28,076 nt of DNA, taken from the IMG/VR virus record IMGVR_UViG_3300020169_000083, positions 1-28,076 of that record; one strand, written 5' to 3'. The stretch comes from a virus. Positions 23,894 to 28,076 of the stretch are shown in pieces. How positions within the stretch are numbered: position 1 is the first letter of the stretch; every line of letters starts with the position of its first letter. The translations under genes were made by a program, and so were the position numbers. The notes under the pieces are model-generated. The model was not told where the DNA came from and searched no databases. It worked only from the letters and a program-made list of their open reading frames with translations.

Positions 23894-24132
23894 CTTTTAT
23901 TTTGTTTCTTTCTCATTTCTTTTTCTCTTTCTCTTTGCCTATCTGCATCAAGTGATAATTTTGTCAATGCAAACATCAAAGGTAATTCTGTGATGGATTC
24001 AAATTTTAGGATGTCACCATTTGCCAATCCATCTATTACACTAAACCATCCATAACTTGATGATGCTGATGGTTTGCCTCCTTTTCTGAAGACTGATGGA
24101 AATTGTGAAGTTGTTCGTTTCCTAAATTCCAA
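23890..24132 (-). CDS. Tail-chaperone-like second frame (reached by -1 frameshift)
   Basis: An 80-codon open frame that starts exactly at the T9 run and has no plausible start codon of its own except TTG inside that run; the first internal Met is about 50 residues in. It encodes a Ser-rich linker (KPSASSSYGWFSVIDGLANG) and then LMFALTKLSLDADRQRERE, the build of gpT-like parts of tail assembly chaperones. Joined to the first 168 residues of the upstream frame it makes a 248-aa fusion, like lambda gpGT. Its stop overlaps the next gene as ATGA. A single-base assembly error would look the same. Confidence 0.65.
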   Translation of the reverse strand: MEFRKRTTSQFPSVFRKGGKPSASSSYGWFSVIDGLANGDILKFESITELPLMFALTKLSLDADRQREREKEMRKKQNKR

Positions 24133-24635
24133 AAAAAAACAGCAACAGCATTTCCAATGTTGATTGATAAGTTTTCAAATTTATCAGCATTTTTACCATG
24201 CATGTCTATGTCGTATGGCTCAATATCGTATCTGTTGCCTTGTGTCTTTGTTATTGGCCTATAAAAGACAGACATCAATTTTGCCATGTCATTATCTTTT
24301 GCAAATGTTTCAATGTCAACAAATTCACCCATTGTAATTTCATCAATTTTTGGATGAAATCCATACATTGTTCCTTCAATGTCTATCTTGTTGATGATCT
24401 CTTTATTTATTGGTTTGCCTATCAGCTTTTGAAGACTACCTTGAATCTTTTGCAAATCAGACAACTTCATCACCTCCACCACAGATTCATCAATGTCACA
24501 CAATGTGCTTATTGTCTTGACAATTATCTGATGCTGATCTTCCAATTCATTGACAGCATTATTGTATCTGATGAATTTTTTGATACTTATTTCTGACCAA
24601 TCTGTTGGAATGGTGATTTCAAATGTTTTCTTCAT
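24036..24635 (-). CDS. Tail-chaperone-like protein (gpG-like), 199 aa
   Basis: The protein begins MKKTFEITIPTDWSEISIKK, includes KLIGKPINKEIINKIDIEGT, and HPKIDEITMGEFVDIETFAK with FYRPITKTQGNRYDIEPYD, a pattern I know from Bacteroidota phage chaperone-like proteins. After residue 168 the normal frame continues 31 residues ending in a His/Gln-rich tail, while a -1 shift at T_TTT_TTT leads into the 80-residue second frame. Two products from one start fit lambda G/GT-type tail chaperones. Unusually, it lies next to the terminase, 8 kb from the tape measure gene. Confidence 0.75.
   Translation of the reverse strand: MKKTFEITIPTDWSEISIKKFIRYNNAVNELEDQHQIIVKTISTLCDIDESVVEVMKLSDLQKIQGSLQKLIGKPINKEIINKIDIEGTMYGFHPKIDEITMGEFVDIETFAKDNDMAKLMSVFYRPITKTQGNRYDIEPYDIDMHGKNADKFENLSINIGNAVAVFFWNLGNEQLHNFHQSSEKEANHQHHQVMDGLV
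24131..24139 (-). other. T9 slippery site, candidate programmed -1 frameshift
   Basis: The coding strand reads GTT TTT TTT TGG, so T_TTT_TTT is in the heptamer phase needed for -1 slippage. After the shift, TTG GAA TTT AGG continues into an open 80-codon frame. Both tRNAs re-pair perfectly on T's. Confidence 0.6.
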
Positions 24636-24672
24636 CTTATAAATTTAAAGGTTGTTTTGTTATTATTTCCTT

Positions 24673-25989
24673 TCAAAATGCATACACACCATAATTACCT
24701 TTTACTTCATACCACATTCGCATCATTAGTGCGTCAGCATAATCAGGTGATCTACCAAGTAATGATTTGATTGTGTCCTTTGGAATGATTGAAAGCTTCT
24801 GTGTGTCTTTGTCAATCTTATCCCTTTTGATGATTTCAAGTTCTTCAATGATGGCTTGTTTATGTGCTTTGTCTTTTACTGCAATTTTTCCTTGATTGAC
24901 TAATTCAGCCAATTTGAAATAACATTGTGTTTTTAAGTTCTGAAAGTTTTCATTCTTTAGTGCTTTGCTTCCATTGACAAATCCTTTGCATCCGGATATG
25001 CCATCCTTGACACCACCACCAACACCATCTTCATCCACAATAATGTGTGATCTTTGAACACCATTTTCAATTGACATCTTGTTTATCTGTTCAATTGTTG
25101 TTGTGACTGATGATTGTGCCAATGAAACAATCTTTTCAGCTGTCAACCCATTCCATAAAATGATGATGGTTTTATCTGCTCCAAATCGTGCAACATCACA
25201 GGTGATATATTTCATTGATCCTTCCAACTTGTTTGTAAACATATCATGGATTGAATCATAATCAAATAACAATGCATCGTCTTCATTATATTCCCAATCA
25301 CCCAACAGAAGTCTTTGCCTTGACACCTTATCAAGTTTTTCAAGCTGTTTGATATAATGTTCTGATATTTCTGTGTTGTCCCTTACAAGTGATTGAATGA
25401 ATTTCCTGTGATCAGACATTCGATCTTCTTTGTATGGCTTGTAAAATTCTGAATACAACCATGTCTTTGTAGGATTGCAAGTCATCAATGTCTTTGGAAT
25501 AAGATCGTATTTATCCAATTTAAACCTGATCCTTGAATTTAATATGTTAACAGCCTTCTGTGACACCTCTGCACATTCATCCACAAATGCATCTGTGATT
25601 TCTAATCCACCCAATGAAGTGAAATCAGGATCTGAAGGATATAAAAATAAGTCTTTCAAATATATGATTGAATCATTGAAGAATGTGATGGTTGATTCCT
25701 GTGCATTATAATTGAAATGTTCATTTGGTTTCAACCCACAGAAATCTTGTGCCACTTCAAAAAAGGTGTTTAATGTTGTTGCCTTTAGATTCTTCAGCTT
25801 TGACCTTCCAATTACTGACCTTGTTCCGGCATACGTCAATCTTCTTTGAATTTGCCATAAACAACCTGTGAATGTTTTTGAACCTCCTGCACCACCCCCA
25901 AATAAGACTTCTGTTGTTGTCTTATCATTTAGGTAATTAAAGCATTGTACTTGCTTTGGAAATAGTTCAATGTCAATCTTGTTGTTCAA
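24673..25989 (-). CDS. terL: Terminase large subunit
   Basis: The 438-aa protein has an ATPase with Walker A GGGAGGSKT (31-39), Walker B-like ITDAFVDECAEV (131-142, with acidic D138-E139) and a coupling segment LMTCNPT (168-174). The RNase H-like nuclease shows Asp265 in CDVARFG, Asp319 in IIVDEDG, and SPDYADA (414-420). Only TTG (25989) is available as a start before Walker A: an in-frame TAA lies upstream and no ATG follows. The TTG start lies inside the terminal codons of the small subunit gene (17-base overlap), so translation is probably coupled. Confidence 0.93.
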   Translation of the reverse strand: MNNKIDIELFPKQVQCFNYLNDKTTTEVLFGGGAGGSKTFTGCLWQIQRRLTYAGTRSVIGRSKLKNLKATTLNTFFEVAQDFCGLKPNEHFNYNAQESTITFFNDSIIYLKDLFLYPSDPDFTSLGGLEITDAFVDECAEVSQKAVNILNSRIRFKLDKYDLIPKTLMTCNPTKTWLYSEFYKPYKEDRMSDHRKFIQSLVRDNTEISEHYIKQLEKLDKVSRQRLLLGDWEYNEDDALLFDYDSIHDMFTNKLEGSMKYITCDVARFGADKTIIILWNGLTAEKIVSLAQSSVTTTIEQINKMSIENGVQRSHIIVDEDGVGGGVKDGISGCKGFVNGSKALKNENFQNLKTQCYFKLAELVNQGKIAVKDKAHKQAIIEELEIIKRDKIDKDTQKLSIIPKDTIKSLLGRSPDYADALMMRMWYEVKGNYGVYAF

Positions 25990-26263
25990 TTTGCTTTGGA
26001 ATTAAATTGATGGTGACTGATTTATCTGTGACTTCAGCTTTGACTTCTGTCCTTTGTAATTTAGGCACAATAAATTCAGCCATCTTAATCATAATGTTCA
26101 ATGCTCTTTCAGGATCTTCACTTGCTACATCAGACAACCATATCTTCATATTATCAAGATTGTCAGTCATCAACATTTCAAATGCCTGTCTGATTTCATG
26201 TGTTGCCTTGTTAGGAACACCCTTTCTTGATCCTGCTAATTGATTCCCTTTTGCAAATGGCAT
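25973..26263 (-). CDS. terS: Terminase small subunit-like protein
   Basis: A 96-aa protein with the opening FAKGNQLAGSRKGVPNKAT, a pattern seen at the N-terminus of many phage small terminase or terminase-associated proteins, followed by helices (EIRQAFEMLMTDNLDNMKIW; ERALNIMIKMAEFIVPKLQ). It precedes and overlaps terL by 17 bases. It would bind the packaging start site. I cannot see a clear HTH; assignment rests on the motif and position. Confidence 0.78.
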   Translation of the reverse strand: MPFAKGNQLAGSRKGVPNKATHEIRQAFEMLMTDNLDNMKIWLSDVASEDPERALNIMIKMAEFIVPKLQRTEVKAEVTDKSVTINLIPKQIEQQD

Positions 26264-26265
26264 AT

Positions 26266-26349
26266 CTAATCTTTAAAAGTTAAATAAGCATAAAATAGAT
26301 AAACACCTACAATGACAATGACTGAAAAGAAAGCTGTTGTTGTTGCCAT
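26266..26349 (-). CDS. 27-aa single-span membrane peptide
   Basis: The ATG at 26349 overlaps the previous stop as TGATG; the frame ends TAG 3 bases before the TerS start. The peptide is MATTTAFFSVIVIVGVYLFY plus a short tail ending KD: one hydrophobic helix with no soluble domain. Coupled ends in a packed operon support translation. Function unknown. Confidence 0.55.
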   Translation of the reverse strand: MATTTAFFSVIVIVGVYLFYAYLTFKD

Positions 26350-26624
26350 CAGTTTATGTCTTTTGAAGTCATTATGTCATCCATAGGTCTAATATCTTCC
26401 GGAATGACATCCATCAATTGCAATTCTTCAACACCACTTTCAAGTTTATCTTTAAATATAGATGCTGTTTCTATTGCCTTATCAAGTGCATATCCTTTGC
26501 ATATTCCTTTTACATAAGATACAACACCTATTTGATCAGGAAATACTTCTTCAATCAATGTAAAGAAATCAACCCTTCCATCCGGCAATCTTGGTGTTTT
26601 GAAATTTTCCACTTTTTCACTCAT
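26349..26624 (-). CDS. Hypothetical protein, 91 aa
   Basis: The protein has a Pro/Arg opening (MSEKVENFKTPRLPDGRVDF), helix-prone middle with YVKGICKGYALDKAIETASI and an acidic end. It lies between the tRNA and the 27-aa membrane peptide, one gene before the terminase. The A-rich leader AATAAATAAACAAAAACA precedes its ATG. No family recognised. Confidence 0.65.
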   Translation of the reverse strand: MSEKVENFKTPRLPDGRVDFFTLIEEVFPDQIGVVSYVKGICKGYALDKAIETASIFKDKLESGVEELQLMDVIPEDIRPMDDIMTSKDIN

Positions 26625-26648
26625 TGTTTTTGTTTATTTATTTGTTTG

Positions 26649-26742
26649 CTGTGGGGGAAAGACTCGAACTTTCATGAAGGACATTTCTGTTACCTTCGCC
26701 TTCGGGACAGGAAGGTGTGTCTGCCAATTCCACCACCCCACA
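26649..26742 (-). tRNA. Class II tRNA with Leu-like body and GUC (Asp) anticodon
   Basis: Both ends pair as a perfect 7-bp acceptor (TGTGGGG with CCCCACA), with discriminator G73 and no encoded CCA. A 3-bp D stem (GTG/CAC) encloses an 11-base loop containing AATTGG, as in bacterial tRNA-Leu. The anticodon stem is CCTTC/GAAGG with loop CTGTCCC, anticodon GTC. A long variable arm (GAAGG...CCTTC, 5-bp stem) and a perfect T arm with loop TTCGAGT follow. G73, G34, U35, C36, C38, G10 and G2-C71 are all the E. coli Asp identity bases, yet Asp tRNAs lack a long variable arm. GAAGG and CCTTC each occur twice, so the anticodon and variable stems could pair differently. Confidence 0.85.
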
Positions 26743-26744
26743 AT

Positions 26745-26897
26745 TTATGATCCACATGCTTCACAATCTTCATCATCAATATCACAGACATCCGGCTGAA
26801 CTTGATCAGTCATTGCATCAATCCAATTATCCCATGTGTCCCTTGCAACTTTTTCATTCTTCTTCTTCTTCTGTTCTTCTTTTTCTTCATTGCTCAT
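26745..26897 (-). CDS. Small acidic protein with Cys pair, 50 aa
   Basis: The ATG at 26897 lies 11 bases inside the end of the DUF3310 gene and the frame runs 50 codons to TAA, 2 bases before the tRNA's 5' end. The N-terminus is a charged Glu/Lys run (NEEKEEQKKKKNEKVARDTW), then NWIDAM and an acidic tail with three cysteines (VCDIDDEDCEACGS). The Cys-acid tail could hold a metal. No family recognised. Confidence 0.6.
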   Translation of the reverse strand: MSNEEKEEQKKKKNEKVARDTWDNWIDAMTDQVQPDVCDIDDEDCEACGS

Positions 26898-27075
26898 TGT
26901 ACTGACTTTTTAAAATGATTTGTAAATAGTGCATTGCTTTTTTGATGTCTTCTGATCCATTCTTTGATTTATGCCTTGATACATATTTTATCACGTTTCC
27001 TTCACAGAAATCTATTTCATTTGATACAATGTAATCAACCGGCTCAATCTTCATTTTATCATAGTGTTCTGTCAT
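26887..27075 (-). CDS. DUF3310 family protein
   Basis: The 62-aa protein matches the DUF3310 pattern: PVDYIVSNEIDFCEGNVIKY, then SRHKSKNGSEDIKKAMHYLQ. The conserved F-x-x-GN-x-IKY-x-x-R and EDI-KKA-x-x-YL elements are both present. Members are small phage proteins, some annotated as nucleotide kinase-like, with no proven role. It overlaps the HNH gene as ATGA. Confidence 0.85.
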   Translation of the reverse strand: MTEHYDKMKIEPVDYIVSNEIDFCEGNVIKYVSRHKSKNGSEDIKKAMHYLQIILKSQYNEQ

Positions 27076-27332
27076 CTTCTTTTGTAGTTTTCAAGTCTTT
27101 GTTTATGTCTGTCTTTCAGCATATCCATATATTGCTTTTTATCACCATATGTGATATGGCAATTTCTACATAATGCCATCAGATTATTTATGTTGTCCTT
27201 GCCTGTTCCACCCATACCCCTACATTCTATGTGATGAATGTCAACAGCTTTTTTGCCACATATTTCACATGGTATAAATTCATCACCAAAATAATCAAAG
27301 TGCTTGATATATATTTTAGTATGCTTCTGCAT
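27072..27332 (-). CDS. HNH endonuclease
   Basis: The 86-aa protein has the HNH fold: CEIC (Cys22, Cys25), VDIHHIECRG with the HH pair (33-34), DNINNLMALC with the central Asn, and CRNCH (Cys55, Cys58, His59). The two CxxC pairs bind structural zinc; the HH pair and the last His carry metal and catalysis. The ATG at 27332 is preferred over the TTG three bases upstream. HNH proteins near terminase genes assist packaging cleavage in HK97-like cos phages, so a packaging role is plausible here, though a homing or DNA-damaging role cannot be excluded. Confidence 0.9.
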   Translation of the reverse strand: MQKHTKIYIKHFDYFGDEFIPCEICGKKAVDIHHIECRGMGGTGKDNINNLMALCRNCHITYGDKKQYMDMLKDRHKQRLENYKRR

Positions 27333-27690
27333 CAAGTTTGTCTTTTATACGATCAATCAACCTGTTCATGTATCGCAAATAAAATATATCAAATTCAATG
27401 TCATTCTGTTTGTGTTGTTTCCAATACACATATAAAACTGATCTCAATCTTTGCGATGGTGTTTTGCCATCATTCTTTTCAGATGATAATTTAAAGCCAT
27501 CTAACGCATCCAATTCTTCTTGTGATATGTTTTCACTTGAAAGATACATCAATGCTTCCGTCTTCCTTAAATCAAATAATTTGACAGCTGATTTAGTATT
27601 CAATTCATATGTCCCCATGACAATCTTTACAGATCCATCATGTCTTGTTGCAATTGTTTCAACGCTTACCGGTAGTACAAGTTTCGCCAT
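27316..27690 (-). CDS. Conserved phage protein of unknown function, 124 aa
   Basis: The protein opens MAKLVLPVSVETIATRHDGS, a strand pair, then KIVMGTYELNTKSAVKLFDL, and later KTPSQRLRSVLYVYWKQHKQ and a C-terminal helix. This layout (strand opening, then a TPSQR-x-R-x-VL segment) is common in Bacteroidota phages next to early or packaging genes, with no known activity. The start forms a TAATG junction with the 70-aa gene upstream; its end overlaps the HNH start. Confidence 0.75.
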   Translation of the reverse strand: MAKLVLPVSVETIATRHDGSVKIVMGTYELNTKSAVKLFDLRKTEALMYLSSENISQEELDALDGFKLSSEKNDGKTPSQRLRSVLYVYWKQHKQNDIEFDIFYLRYMNRLIDRIKDKLDAEAY

Positions 27691-27902
27691 TACTTAATCA
27701 TGTCATAAAATTCAGGATCAATTTCTTTGATCTCTTTTTTAAACTGCTCCCATGCCAAATCAACCCCTTCATCACCAATATCATGTTTTGATCCTGTTCC
27801 ACTTGATGCAACATTCCGTGCATTCTTTTCCAACATCCTGTCAATCTTTGATCTGACAGATTTGTTTGTGTAGTATTTTGGTTTCAGTCTATTCTTTTTC
27901 AT
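27690..27902 (-). CDS. Hypothetical basic protein, 70 aa
   Basis: From the ATG at 27902 the protein has a strongly basic opening (MKKNRLKPKYYTNKSVRSKI), a Gly/Ser middle (NVASSGTGSKHD) and an acidic helical end. A TTG nine bases upstream is in frame but less likely. It overlaps the end of the Cys-rich gene by 14 bases. No family recognised. Confidence 0.65.
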   Translation of the reverse strand: MKKNRLKPKYYTNKSVRSKIDRMLEKNARNVASSGTGSKHDIGDEGVDLAWEQFKKEIKEIDPEFYDMIK

Positions 27903-28076
27903 ATTCTTCAACTATTTGTTCCATCTCTTTCAATGCAGATTTTAAACATGGAACACAATTTGATGTCTTTGTATTTCCACCAATGTATTTCCTTTGCATA
28001 TCATACAACAATTCCTTCTGTGTTGGATTGATTGTTTGCTTAACATCTTTCAGTAATTTCTTTATTGCAAGATAAT
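27889..28076 (-). CDS. Cys-rich putative zinc-binding protein, C-terminal part (continues at 149-1 across the join)
   Basis: This frame ends TAG at 27891-27889 and is open to the window end. Its first 149 bases repeat the gene part at 149-1, and only 27889-27927 adds new sequence, the last 12 residues (EMEQIVEEYEKE). It has the CxxC pair (NCVPCLK) near the end. Together with the left part it gives one 136-aa gene that proves the circular order. Confidence 0.82.
   Translation of the reverse strand, partial: YLAIKKLLKDVKQTINPTQKELLYDMQRKYIGGNTKTSNCVPCLKSALKEMEQIVEEYEKE
27928..28076. repeat. Terminal direct repeat, right copy (circular join)
   Basis: Identical to bases 1-149 except T at 28054 for C at 127. 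It lies wholly in the Cys-rich gene. Confidence 0.93.

Noticed and set aside
1-28076. CRISPR array, insertion sequence, integrase or attachment site
   Set aside because: I searched for regularly spaced repeats, transposase or recombinase motifs and tRNA-fragment duplications and found none; the only tRNA is complete and single.

Overview
The window reads as one complete small tailed-phage genome of a Bacteroidota (probably flavobacterial) host, in circularly permuted form. The first 149 bases recur at the very end (27928-28076) with one synonymous C/T difference, and a gene runs across the join, so the unique circle is about 27,927 bp. Signs of the host group are the AT-rich DNA, A-rich translation leaders with almost no Shine-Dalgarno sequence, a TTG-N19-TATTATTG promoter of the Bacteroidota type, and structural proteins of kinds I know from Bacteroidota phages (tail tube, portal with C-terminal extension, Cys-rich baseplate/adhesin). 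I see no integrase, excisionase or attachment site, so nothing supports lysogeny.

All genes lie on the minus strand and are packed with ATGA, TAATG or TGATG overlaps. The longest untranslated gap is 94 bp (5634-5727), and it holds the best promoter with two dyads. Transcription there enters the early/replication block (5633 down to 369): small unknown proteins, winged-helix proteins, an SSB-like protein with a DDLPF tail, a small HTH protein, a replication initiator carrying four 22-bp iteron-like repeats, a VRR-NUC nuclease, a PAPS-reductase-like PP-loop enzyme and a sigma-like factor. It continues through the circular join into a Cys-rich protein, unknown proteins, an HNH endonuclease, a DUF3310 protein, a 50-aa protein, a tRNA, and the small and large terminase subunits.

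The virion block follows (24635 down to 8066): a tail-chaperone-like pair joined by a -1 frameshift site, a tail-terminator-like protein with a lectin-like C-terminus, an HK97 gp10-like protein, two large tail/baseplate proteins (one 1374 aa with a lectin-like end), tape measure, XkdF-like protease, scaffold, major capsid, tail tube, portal and a head-tail connector. This order is unusual, because the head genes come after the tail genes and the portal lies about 14 kb from the terminase. A lysis block (holin-like peptide, M15 peptidase, two small membrane proteins) and a calcineurin-like phosphoesterase complete the circle.

The points most worth checking are a tRNA with a long variable arm and leucine-like body but an Asp GUC anticodon and Asp identity bases; an A11 run in the portal gene where -1 slippage would release a 477-aa portal core; the T9 frameshift site in the chaperone gene; the iterons inside the initiator gene; and the dyads over the early promoter.
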